A program made the translations under genes and the position numbers. 64,000 nt of DNA, from assembly GCA_000727475.1 (NCBI GenBank), contig KL647302.1, positions 1,993,234 to 2,057,233 of the forward strand, written 5' to 3'. Positions 22,939-34,088 of the stretch are shown one piece after another (within the stretch, counting starts at the first letter, position 1; the number at the start of each line of letters is the position of its first letter). This DNA is from Sarcocystis neurona (taxonomy: Eukaryota; Apicomplexa; Conoidasida; Eucoccidiorida; Sarcocystidae). The notes below the pieces were generated by a model. It had not been told where the DNA came from. It ran no database searches and saw only the letters and a list, made by a program, of their open reading frames with translations.

Positions 22939-24025
22939 TGAAAGTGCCGCATCTGGAGTGCACTGGCTGTCAATGGGGAAGGTTCGATCCTTGAGTATGA
23001 GGAAATGCACTCGGGACTGTGGTGCGTAGGTCAGCCAGATGAAGAACGCGGTTGAACTGGTGAAGCTCTGCAGATATGGTGAGCTGTTGCGCGACGTGTA
23101 GGTCGTACTGCGTTTACATGCATGTAAACTGACGTAGTTGGATGTATTTACGTGTACGCACAACTTTGTATACATACGTGCATACGTGTCTACTTGGTAG
23201 TGCACGTGGAATGAAACTAAATGAAGGGGTGGAATCTTTACGCGGCGCAGTAGAGCGAAGAAACTGGCGTAAGGGGTGCACGTGTGACACTGCCACAGTG
23301 CACGTGTGTAAACGCACACGTGCCGGCATGGTACAAAGTAGTTTGAGACAAACATTGTAAAGAAGGAATTCTTCCTGGAGAGGCACAGTAAGGCTTTACT
23401 TGTTTTGTGCGTTTAAGAATGAGTGGCTGCAGCGCATCGGCTTGTATGATTGTGCGCAGTCCGGCTAAAGCCACGGCGAATTCATGCTCTCCCTTCCTGC
23501 ACCACCACTGGTAGTGTGTCAGCTGCTTTAGTGGTTCCACGTACGTACACGGGTAAAAGTGCAGACATTTTTTTGCAGTACACCCACTTATTTGCACACG
23601 TACGTAGGAAGACAGAAACCCCGACAGAACCACATACGTGTGAATGTGTATTTGGAAACATACGCGCAACATGTGTGCTGCGGCCCCTCTCGGCGATTAA
23701 TTTCGCTGAGCTGATCCTTGCGACACAATTCATCCACACGCGTAGACACGGTAATAAAAATTTACGCTGGAAACTTCGTGGTGTTGTCGCGGTTAGGAAA
23801 GGTAATAAATGTAACGAACACGGGTATATCTGTCTATTATACCTCCCCTACCCTGGGTAGAAATACGCACACACAAAAACAAAACAGGAGCTCGTGCTGT
23901 TGAGCCCTGAAGCAGGTTGGCTATATTAAGAATGTACCACTTTCTTAATAGGGATACGTCTACTGTGAGTGCAAGGCTGCAAGCGTGCACGTAACATAGA
24001 CGAGCACGGAAAAAGTGTCCTCTGC

Positions 24026-24474
24026 ATGGCGACAACATCAAGATTTACTACCGACTGCGTGGATGCAAAAATATTCACTACACCTCACTGGGTGTCCTTC
24101 TCTGCACGCCTTCAGCGGCAAACTAAACATGTGGAAAGAGAAGACAACCCGATTGTGTTACAGCTAGAGGGCAATGTAAGAAAGAGATAGCGCAGATCAG
24201 ATTGCTGGCCCACGCTTGTCACGTGAGGATGCTGTCACGCGCTGTCACTGAACCGCAGAGCAACAATACAGAAAAGGGAAATTCGTCTAGATACGTTCGT
24301 GCCATGACCCACCACTCTCTCTCTGAGTTGAAGAGACACGGACAGGGAGATCGTCAGCCTTACCTCCACACGTATCCATCCGTGGCCCTCTGTCCGAAAT
24401 CCAACAAAGATACAAAGACAGTGAATAAATGTGTTGCTGCACCATTTGGCAGGAGGGACGAAGGCTGGTACTGA
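24026..24474 (+). CDS. Predicted 121-residue protein, two exons
   Basis: Exon 1 (24026-24175) begins with an ATG in good context (TGCATGGCG) and encodes 50 residues, MATTSRFTTDCVDAKIF onward, ending LQLEGN at donor GTAAGA. Exon 2 (24259-24474) follows acceptor ACCGCAG in phase 0 and ends RRDEGWY, then stop. The intron would be 83 bases. The protein is polar and basic with no signal peptide or membrane segment. A nearer AG would leave only a 20-base intron and is rejected. No family is recognised, and the model rests on codon feel plus splice sites. Confidence 0.36.
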
Positions 24475-27400
24475 AGAGAAAATAAAATTGTGCGAGCGTG
24501 AAGCTTTTGTGGATGGCGGACATTACACGTGGGTAAAACCCTCAATGTTTTACGTTCGCTTCGTCGCGAAAGTAAAGGTCACCTTTTTGCCGTAACGCCT
24601 ACTTCAGGGATGTCAGGCCTGACTCTACAGCCAGCTCCATGGATTCGTCCAGAGCGTTTGTTCTTATCAGTGTGTAAGCAACTCTGTCTTTCACGAGACG
24701 GCCACCGCTACCGCCGCCTTTCTGTATCTATTCAATAAAAGCGTAAGTGTCGGTGGCCCGGCATATGCAGTACACTTTACCAACACGCTCTAACCAAGAA
24801 ATTTTCTCTTGAGGTTGACTTTCTACGGGGTTAACACTCCTGGTTGGACAAACGTTATACACCGGTTAGAAACTTTAAAGAGGTAATTTTTCCATACAAA
24901 AGATTCTCACGAGATCTAACGTATTCCCATGTGTTATTTCGCTGTACACACCTCAACTTGGACCACACACGCCAGTCAACATGTCACCCATCGACTTCTT
25001 CTTGTGTGTAGGAGTGTGGAGCACGCCACGCATTAATATATTGACACTCGACACGCACGCGTAAAATGCCGTACTGCTGGCGAATACGTCTATGGGGACA
25101 CGGAAGTAGTCACTCACACGGTAAGGTAGTAAGATTTTGATATGTAGTACTGTTTAAAATTCTAGCAAAGTAGGGCACCACATAATGTAGAACATATTGA
25201 GAACGTACAGTGTAATATCTACCGCGATCAGCTTACCCAAAAGTACCTTCGCGTAGTCAATGCAGTCCTCAACAGTCGAACATCATATTGTCCGTAAATA
25301 TGAGACAGTATTATTATATTCCGATAGGTGAAGCTTTCTCACGCAGACGTCCTATACTAGGAGTGCATCCCATGAAACTTGTGCGACGATTGTCACCTCC
25401 CAAGTAGTACCCATAGAGGCGCATAAAAACAAGGAAACGAGACAATGCACACGCTATCGAGGAAGTTTATATGGTATATTTTGTATAGACGCCTGCCGAC
25501 ACAACAGCGCGGTAGATATGCATAGACAACGCAGTACTACATCTCCTACGTATTAATCTATACACCAGATAGACAGATAATGCTCTGTTAATGTTCCGAC
25601 GTTGGTCCAATACACGAATGCACACGCCCATATCGCCTACCCAGCTATTCCACCGCATATTGTGTGCAGGACCGTTTCCGTAACAGACACGCGTATACTA
25701 TTTGCTCTAGTGTGAAGGGTGAACGTACTTTTCCGAGACACTGAAGAATCGCAAGATTTTGTCTTTCTTCCTAAGCTACCAATTGGTACCTCTCGATGTC
25801 TGCATGCGGATGTGGACAACTTAGTACCTAGCTGGTGCGAGCTGCAGCAGCATACCATATTACGATTTATCCTTGAAGGTCACGAGAAGATGCCCAGAAA
25901 GACGGGTGTATGTACTCGTGAATATAGATTTCCTACACGCGTACGCGAGAATATATATATATATATATGCACATATAGATGTACATATGTATACGGTGCA
26001 TGCGGGTACGAAGTGGCAACGGCGAGCAAGCGCATGGATGTACGCGTGGCTGCGAGGCTGGGTACACTAGACTGGACACCCCGTGAAAAATACAAAGCAC
26101 CTTTTGAAAAACTGCTCTTCTGTTCGTCTGTTGCAGTCGGTTTCCGTGTTCTCTTGTCGTCGTTCTTCGTGGGTTGTTTACAAACAGCGTCTTATATATG
26201 CTCTTCACTCTCCTCTCATAACTCGTCTTTCTCCTCGCCGTAGACATTGGCACGTGTATGTTTCCTCTCCTCCACCCCCTTTGATAAGTTTTACTTCTCT
26301 CCTGCCTTCTGTAAGTGCGACACTATCGTAGCGAACCAGACTTGTAGAAATGTTCAATCTTTACTGACTTCAGTACCGTAATAAAGTGCCATTTTCCCCC
26401 GGGTTTCCGGCCGTTGTCTTCCTCAATAAATACATACATGTACTCGTACTTGTCCGTCCGTATACATGTGGGTACAGATGTTATCTTCCTTCTCTGTTTT
26501 CAAGCTCTCCTGTCACTGTCTTACGCCGACCCGAGGTCTTTTCTGTCATTAGTCTACAGCATCCATACTGTTCAGTCCTGCGAAGGCTGCTGTTGTCTCA
26601 GCCTCATCTGCGCGTTCCACGTATCCACGCGAACGTCTGTATACTCCCGTACGCCCACACCTGTATACACACACATGTATACGTGTATTCACACGTGTTT
26701 GGAGTACGCGTCTGCATATAGACTTATGTATCTACAAACGTATATGTATATATATACATATACTCTTTTGCGTGTATACGAGTGCATATGGGAAAAATAT
26801 TGCGCGCCGTACTACACATCCGTTTCCTTCCCAATCCGGAGTCATTGCTGTCCTTTTTACGTCTGTGCGATGGACTACGGAGCAACTAAGTACACTTGTG
26901 TGGTGTTATGGCAGCGGGGACAACTGACTCGTGAGATCAAACCTTCACCAGAACGCTGTTGAAAGAATCCGTATCAATTCCCCGATGCAGTCGGCAACAG
27001 CAGCAAACCTGTGTTCTGTGTTTCGTGATACACACCCCAGCTTACATATTAACCGGCACGTGTGGATGGGATCCTAGAGAGGCTTTCTTCTCTAACACTC
27101 AATAATGTTTTCCCGGTGGCAGTCACCTCCCGTTCTACGATATTACAACTTCCGTTGTACGAGTACGATTCTGTGGTTCATTTCTCTGTCAGCTCCTTTT
27201 GTCTTGACTATATCATCTTTTTTTCCTGCTTTTCCTATACTTCATTGGTTTTATCTGTTCTCGTTCTTCTCGCCGACATGTTAAACTCCACGCTTACTTG
27301 GACTAGGGCCCTGTTTCTGGGTTTCCATACAAATGTATTTGGTTTTTCTGAGGAGATCATAATTTTCGAGAGTTCCCTATCATAGTCGAATGCCATGTTT

Positions 27401-27580
27401 GTCGACACCTTTTCTTGAGTTTACGGAGATCAACACCTCCAAATAATTTTTTTTCCCTTCTTTTATTGACACCTTGGAAGGCTTTTGTTTCTTTTCAATG
27501 GCCGGCGTCAGTTTCGATCTTACCGCTTCGAAGAAGTTACTTTCTGACTGTGTCGCCTTTTCCTGTTCCACATTTGTCTG
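24475..27580. other. Intergenic stretch
   Basis: AT-richer sequence from about 24720 to 25700 has no frame above 60 codons except a weak one at 25467-25658 (-). Pyrimidine-rich sequence and TA runs lie near 25953-25966 and 26735-26765. The frame immediately left of the minus-strand gene (27380-27580) is discussed under that gene. Confidence 0.4.
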
Positions 27581-28421
27581 TCACTGCGTTCGGGAATCCT
27601 TTTCTGGTGTCGGTAGCGCAGGAATCTCCTTCAGTTCCGTCCTTGCACCACCGTGATCATCGCAACTCTGCGTATTTTCGGAGGATGTTTGTGCACTGTA
27701 ATACGCGAAAAATTGCCCTGACTGATCCCACAATTCAGTAGGATTTTGACCTGTTACCTAGGTGCTTCATTCGATTCCCAAAAGTAGAGTATTCTGCCGC
27801 TTCCGAGTACTGTCATTTCATGTCCGGTCTTGTTCGTTTGTGACAATGGTCGTTGCCTCTCTAATCATGGGGCAATTCTGCAGAGCACGTGGCATTTTCT
27901 AGCCACGCGAAGTGCGGTGTGCCTTTAAAATGGAATGCTTTTCGTGTGTATACGTAGCTACTTGGATGTGCTGTGAACGAGTGTGTAACTTGGTGCAGAA
28001 CGAACGGCAGTCAGTCTTCATATACAAGTGCCTGTCGTAAGATAGGGCGTGTGTTTCCATGCAGTTCCATCTGCACGTGTATACGGAATTTCGAGATCCT
28101 GTAACGGTTCGTGTTCCCTTCTGCTGGGTCGACAGGCGTGCACCTTTTCACGTGAATTATTCTTCCGCAGCAGAGCTAACCACAGATAGCTGTTCTTCGC
28201 TGAATCCGTGTCGACTGCTTTTTCCTCCCGTCTGTAACGGTTGAGAGAGGATCTGTAATCCTTTCGTGTTGGTACGCCCTTCTGCGAAATACACACATCC
28301 GTACACATATTTGCAGGTGTCTGTTACGTACGGGCACGAAGGCGTAGATATTGTGCATATGCTTTAGCCAGTTAAGCTTAAACAGGAAGCGGCCTTTCCT
28401 TGTGCCCCACGTAGTAGCCAT
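27581..28421 (-). CDS. Predicted 171-residue protein, three exons
   Basis: Exons 28421-28332, 28281-28026 and 27750-27581 join with matching phases (0, then 1). The first donor is CCC|GTACGT and the next acceptor TTTCGCAG, both strong. The product starts MATTWGTRKGRFLFKLNWLK, is basic through its first 90 residues, and has an aromatic segment (ELWDQSGQFFAYYS) near residue 120. Length, basic N-terminus and absence of low complexity suggest a conserved small protein, perhaps of a ribonucleoprotein or organelle complex; this is a guess and no family is recognised. It lies head to head with the Eaf6-like gene and the two proposed start codons overlap. After the TGA stop the same frame remains open for 66 more codons. 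Confidence 0.5.
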
Positions 28422-30345
28422 GCCAGCGGAAGCGGGCCTGGCAGCAACGGAAGACACGCCGGGGGGAAGGAGCTTCCCAGTCGCTGGCGCGGGTGTTCCT
28501 GGTGCAGTACGAGGGGGCAGCGGGCGTCACAACAGCAGCAGCCAGCAACAGCAGCGGGGGATTGCTGCAGCTTCTGTGAGTTTTGGAAGAGTCTCCCTGC
28601 TGCAGGAGATGCGTGCGTTGCAGGAGAAGCTAGAGGCAGACATCCACTATCTCGAAGGCAAAATTCACGAAATGGAAACCGATTACCTTGCTGCTCCCGC
28701 TGAAGTCGGAAACATGATAAAGGGCTGGGAAGGATACGTTTGTAAGAACCACCAGCAGCCACAAAACAACAGCAGGACACTATTTTTCCTCCTTTAGTGC
28801 TATCTCTGAGGCAGCAGCGAGGACATGCCCTACTGCTGTCACCCCCAACCTGTGGATTTGCGTTCACGCATATGTACCAGTTCAGGACGTGCGCAGATGC
28901 GTAGGTGCGTATAGGCTTGTATGTACTAATCTACGTGTACGTATATATACGTATATATATGTGTGTGTACACGGGTCTAGTGCTGCAGCTGTCTGCACAT
29001 AGATATACGTGCGTGCACATACCCGTGAATGCTCCTCTACGTGTATACGTACAAGGGTGAGTACGAGTAGGTCTATGCACGTGTCTGCATTCGTGATACG
29101 TTCGTTTGTGCATGCAGGTGTGCACGCCCGTTTTGCATCACTTACTCTCGTCTCATTCGCTCCTGTGTCTGCTGCAGCATGTATCGCTCGTTACTGGTAG
29201 TAGGTACAAGCGGGGGCGCACTCGTGCATAATGCAGGTATATATGTATGTATATGGATATGTATATGGTGTTTGTGAAATTTTGTCCACGTGAATAAAAG
29301 CGCATTAGTGGAGAGCGTCCCACTCACCGCACTCTAGTAACGCAGCTGCAACGTGAAAGGCCAGCACGGGCAACGTTGTGCGCTTGATACTTCTAACAAT
29401 ACAGGTCCCTGGATGAACGTATAGAGCAATCTACATGTAACATATGCATATAATAAGCATTCTTGCACCTGCGTTTGTGAGCAGGTGTACAAAACCGCGC
29501 GTGCGTATTTTACAATCACAAAGCACATACTTGTGCATTGGTCTAGATCTATTCACAGCTGTACGGAGTATTTACACCTACAAGCGTGCAAGTGGTTTCT
29601 GCAACAGAACTGGCTTCGCACTGAGACATTCGCGCTGATTCTGTGTGTACACGTGTGTGTGTGCCGTGTTGCATTTATTCATTTCACCCAGATATACACA
29701 TGAGGCTGCTACGACTGCAGCCTCGCTCTGCGTTCATACTCGAGAACTCACGGCCTAGAAGTCCTACCAGCTACCTGTGTGTGTAGTTAGATACAAAGTG
29801 AGGGAGAGAAAAGTGCACCTACTTGGTCATATGTCTACAGATACGCATATATCCATACACGAGGTATACGTGAAGAAAAACACTTCTCGCATGAGGGGGA
29901 CACACCTGGGCCACGTGCAAAAGAAGCCGCGCGACTTCCTCACGGGAACGGCAGCGTAACGCTTTTCCGTCAGCCAGTTGCAGAGTTGGTACATGCATGT
30001 GTGTGTGTGTGTACATGGATTTGTATTGAAGTAAATCTTGATTTGTGGACTGCATTTCTCTGCAGCGACGGGGACGAAGGCACGGCGGCTTCCAACAAAG
30101 ACAGGCGGCTCTACCAGCGGGGCAGCAGAGCGTCTTTTCTCTCTAACAAGTTGCACAAGTCAGGCCTGGAAAGAGCTGGGACCGTGGAGTACGTCTGAAG
30201 CATCTGTGCGGATGCCATCTTTGTCAAGCGCACGTTCAGAGAAGTAGCAAGACGAAATGGACAAGGAGGTAGCTCTGTTCAAACCAGAGTGATATCTGTC
30301 GGCATCAGTCTCATAGACATCTATGTGCCTGTCTGTCTGTGTCTC

Positions 30346-30398
<53 letters not shown>

Positions 30399-31783
30399 GA
30401 GAGAGGGAGAAGGAGAGACGAGGAAGAAAGAGAAGGACCTGGCGTTTGTCACAGTCCGTTTACTACTAGAGCTTGCAGCAGGCCTCTTGTACGTGCGCCA
30501 CTGACATTCTGTACGGATTTTGTGGTCCTCGCCTGTCGGGTGTGCATAGTGAATACTGCAGTGCATGCAGCTGCAGGGAAGAGGAACAGATGAATGGGCC
30601 AGAAGTCTGGAGAGAGAGAGGCAGTTACAAAGGAGTTGCGAATCAATTACACATTACATTGTTGGTTTTTCGTGCACTTTTCCAGGTGAAGTTTATCTGT
30701 TTTGGAGTTGCCGACAATCAACAATCTTAACTCTGAAGCCCCTCGTAGCAAATCGAACTTGTGATTCGGATACGTATATTTCGTCTACGTACGGAAATCC
30801 TGCCGTTGTACAGATGTTTCAAGCATACATCTAGACGAAAATATTCCGTCCTTCTCTCCGTCAGTGTGTTTGTCTTCTACATTTTTGTCAGCTCCACACT
30901 TTGAAGCACATGGCAAATCAAAAGGACACCTACCGAGCACGCACATTTTTTCGTTGTGGGCCCCAGTCTGGAGAAGTGTGTGTCACTTGAAGAGTGGAGA
31001 CAGGAAAACACGCGTTTGTGACAGTGAAGACGTTTTCGTCTGCAGAGACGTCGCTCAAGTGTGCTGGTGTTGACTGCTGTACAGACTCGCACTGTCTTCA
31101 CAGGGTTGGGAACGAGACGTTGTCAACTGTGTCGCGAACATTGACACAGAGGAGAGGCCTTGCATGCATACGCATTACACGTAGTGATGATGACGGCCTT
31201 TCCTACTATTTTGTAGACAACAACTGGCAGGTTCTTCCTTTAACGCGTGCAATGCGGTGGACGAGAGTTAGCTGTTGGCTTCACATTCGCGTAACGGTTT
31301 ACCAGTACACGGCTGTGCAAACACGTGTGTGCGTATATCTGTCTGTTTGCGCACAAGGGCGGTCGTCTGTCTACTGGCTTGCATTTCGTATAGACATACG
31401 TATGCAGAGAAAGACGTAGACAGATAGACCTGTGTGGCGTTGCTGTGTGTTTTTTTCTAGCGGAGGACGACGTGCTGCAACCTGCACCAGCGCCTGTGTC
31501 AAGCATCTCTTGGGGAAGCAACAGCGCCAGCAGCGCCGTCTCGCATGCGTCGGGCAGCAGCCACCGGCATGGAGGAGGGGGAGGAAGCTCTGTGGTCCGA
31601 ACTACCAAAAGGTCACACACAAAGTCTTCTTCACATGGAGGGGGCTCTTCTCGGAAATCAACCGCAAAAAGCCATGCTGCATCAGGAGAAACGAAGAGTG
31701 AAGGTAGGGGGGACTGCGTTGAAGAACACGGGAGAGGCGAAAGAAGCACGGGAGGCGCTGCCTCCGACAATCGCTGTGTTTGA
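28420..31783 (+). CDS. EAF6: Eaf6-like histone acetyltransferase complex subunit
   Basis: Eaf6 is a small shared subunit of NuA4/TIP60 and MOZ-type histone acetyltransferase complexes in the nucleus. Exon 1 (28420-28741) has a Ser/Gln-rich leader followed by the family core: a coiled coil (LLQEMRALQEKLEADIHYLE) then YLAAPAEVGNMIKGWEGYV at residues 89-107, equivalent to the YGNIIRGWDRYL region of human MEAF6. Exon 2 (30066-30188) supplies ERLFSLTSCTS, matching the ERLFS motif of the family. Exon 3 (31461-31783) is a Ser/Gly/His/Lys-rich tail. Donors are GTAAGA and GTACGT, acceptors TCTGCAG and TTTTCTAG, and both junctions are phase 1, giving about 255 residues. A GTAGGG donor at 31706 could extend the gene to a further exon, so the last 25 residues are uncertain. 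Confidence 0.87.
30346..30384. repeat. (CT)n-(TA)n compound microsatellite
   Basis: A CT run passes directly into a TA run inside intron 2 of the Eaf6-like gene. Confidence 0.95.
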
Positions 31784-33632
31784 GTTGACGAAGAGATACT
31801 AGTGCCGAAGTGCGCTTGTAGCACGCGGCTGCAGAAACCTACTCTGCTTGATTCTCCAGAAAACAAATTGATCGGTCTACACATCCAGATGTATGTGTAC
31901 GTAAATGTGCGTGTGTGTGCGTACTCGTGCTTGTCGGTGGATGCACACGGATGTACATTTTTATCTGTGTCTACAGAGAAGGAACGCAAACAAATAAATA
32001 AAGACAAAGCACGTGTTGTAGTGCACAGACATGGGGCCACATGAGGACGTATCAAGGAAACGAGGAAATTCAAGTTGAAAGGTATTTTTAACGTTATACG
32101 GTACCCACAAGGGGGTGGGTGAAGAACTGAGAAGTATATCTTTCACGTAAAATGTTTACTAGACGTGTGTAGATGAGGACTTGAGCTAATACGTAGAAAA
32201 ACTGACGATGACGCGATGACGCGGACACACATGCAGGTGTCATCGTAGCCACACAGCATCCCCGTGTGAGGCTGCACGGATACGTACGTGTCTGTGTAAA
32301 TTCGTGTGCTGTCGGGTAGCTGTCTGCACAACCATTAGTCGTGCTGTCGTGCACCTGTGCGTGCACGTGCGTAGCCGTACATCTGCAAGTATACGGCCGT
32401 GAACACGTAGATGTACACAGGCTCCTTTTGCGTGTCCGGGTCTCTTCTTCTCTTGTGTGCGTGAGGGAGCTTTGGACGTGTCTAGGAAAGCGTAATTGCT
32501 GTGGGATTTCCTCTTGGCTTTGAAGTTTTACAAGAAACTCGATCAAAGAGCTGCGCTGCTGCACCTGGCGTATTCTTGTGTAAAGCCCACTGGTATTCAT
32601 TGGTGTCCGTACACGCACGATCTCTGCTCGGGACACTTGTATGTACCATTCGGTTGGCGTACAATTAAGGGTGCTCTAGCCGTCGGAAGACCGGACTTGC
32701 GTCTGCCATTCCGTCTTGAACTTTTCTCAGAAGTAGTCCACGGTGATTTTGGCGATTACTTGTACTCAAAACAAAGTCGAGTTTAAACTCTGTTTGGAAC
32801 CATCAGGGTCTCACCTCGGATACTGCGTCAGAAAGAGGGTCACTTGTAAGTTAGAAAAGCAACAGAGTTGTGCCACGATTAACGCCACGTGTCAAGAGAT
32901 GAAAAAATTCCTCTGTGAAAAAATCCTACAGAAATTTCTCAAGGACCACGAATCTACATACCAAGTTTGAAGAATGCTACTACGCAGTACAACAAAGCAT
33001 GTGCTAAGCTGTAGTGTACTCCACGTGTGATTTTGTCGACAGAAGGAAGAGTGATCAACAGTTTCTACGTGTCTTCCACAGAAGTTCACCGTATTACATG
33101 ATGCAATGGTATGCCGCAAAAGCCTGAGACGCGACGTCATCAAGCGTACGATCCCTGAATATGTCGGGGATCCGACTTGCAGCGGAAGGCGCACACCTTC
33201 GGTGCTGTGTGACCCACCTGTCTGCTGATGACGTAGATACGCGCAAGGCGATCACCCGCTAGGAGGGATGCATTAGAGATGCTTGTGGTGTGTCGACGTC
33301 CGCTCAGCAAAATCAGCAATCACTGGTGAATTATGGTTTCTTACGTGAGGTTGTATCTGCAAGTCTTGGCAAGCACAAGAGGAGTGGAAGGGAAGTACGG
33401 CTTCCATGGGCATATCGTGAAAGACTTCATCTGTGTTCGTCGTGACATGGTGAGGGGTAATCGCGTATTGTCTGCATAGTGGTAATTCCTTTTACTGCTG
33501 CGCGTTCTCAAAACACACTTTCGGACATGTTTTCTAATTAGGAAGCCAAGGTCGCGGCACCGAACTGAGGAGGCAGGTGGCGCAGCAGGAGTCATTTGTC
33601 GTTAGTAGTGCGAAAGATTTGTCGTGGCACCG
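31784..33632. other. Intergenic, weak plus-strand frames
   Basis: Plus-strand frames at 32496-32786 and 32743-32970 read well (the second ends MKKFLCEKILQKFLKDHES), but joining them would need a 34-base intron. They are left uncalled. Confidence 0.35.
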
Positions 33633-34088
33633 TCATCGAATATGTGCTCCACATACGCCTAAATCAGACTTCTTAGGCGGCCCACCTTTGGTGTGAAGCG
33701 CGTAGACTGCAGCAGCATTAGCGTACAATCTTATCTCTATGCTTAACAAATTCGGCAGTCTGAGCGGCTTCAGTAGTAGTTTGTAGCCTTCCATGTGTAG
33801 CCACACTTTACCCGTAACAAATATGAGGAAGGTACGCATTTCCGGAGAAAAACACGCCACGTCTCGCTGTGATGCGGACACAGCACACGCAATGTTGACC
33901 AATGCATCGGGAAGCTTCGAGTGATCAAGACCCCGTCTCCGCCTGTTCACATTTGTGTAAAACGTGCTCGTCCTTTTGTTACGTGATCTCGTAGTCCCCC
34001 GCCACCAGGTACCGAGTGTAGGGGACTCTAGCACTCCCGGAAGGATGGAACTGAACGTGTACTGGTGCGTCGGCATAGAGGTACTCAC
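33633..34088 (-). CDS. Hypothetical helical protein or exon
   Basis: A 151-codon minus-strand frame (start codon ATT/ATG region at 34088) contains a helix-rich stretch: SKLPDALVNIACAVSASQ and LPNLLSIEIRLYANAAAVYA, separated by about 50 residues. This resembles the spacing of the degenerate helical repeats of apicomplexan mitochondrial RNA-binding proteins (RAP/HPR type), but no RAP domain is seen and the assignment is weak. A possible donor lies at AAAG|GTGGGC near 33690, which could lead to a further exon at 33341-33570 in phase 1. It could equally be a stand-alone chance ORF. Confidence 0.3.
   Translation of the reverse strand: MSTSMPTHQYTFSSILPGVLESPTLGTWWRGTTRSRNKRTSTFYTNVNRRRRGLDHSKLPDALVNIACAVSASQRDVACFSPEMRTFLIFVTGKVWLHMEGYKLLLKPLRLPNLLSIEIRLYANAAAVYALHTKGGPPKKSDLGVCGAHIR

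Larger units (their letters stand above)
18931..24025. other. Long intergenic stretch
   Basis: No gene is supported. Overlapping frames at 20949-21555 contain hydrophobic stretches (for example RLLYTCIVGVVVGHYL near 21055), but the competing frames are equally open and splice phases do not agree. The rest holds a TA microsatellite, a two-unit tandem repeat and alternating purine-pyrimidine tracts. Confidence 0.35.

Noticed and set aside
31240..32073. 277-codon minus-strand frame opposite Eaf6 exon 3
   Set aside because: It is antisense to the Ser/Gly-rich exon, and such composition suppresses stops on the other strand. It has no domain, and the plus-strand exon fits by phase and family.
32496..32970. 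Two plus-strand frames after Eaf6
   Set aside because: Their join would need an intron of about 34 bases, and neither has a start codon or family match.
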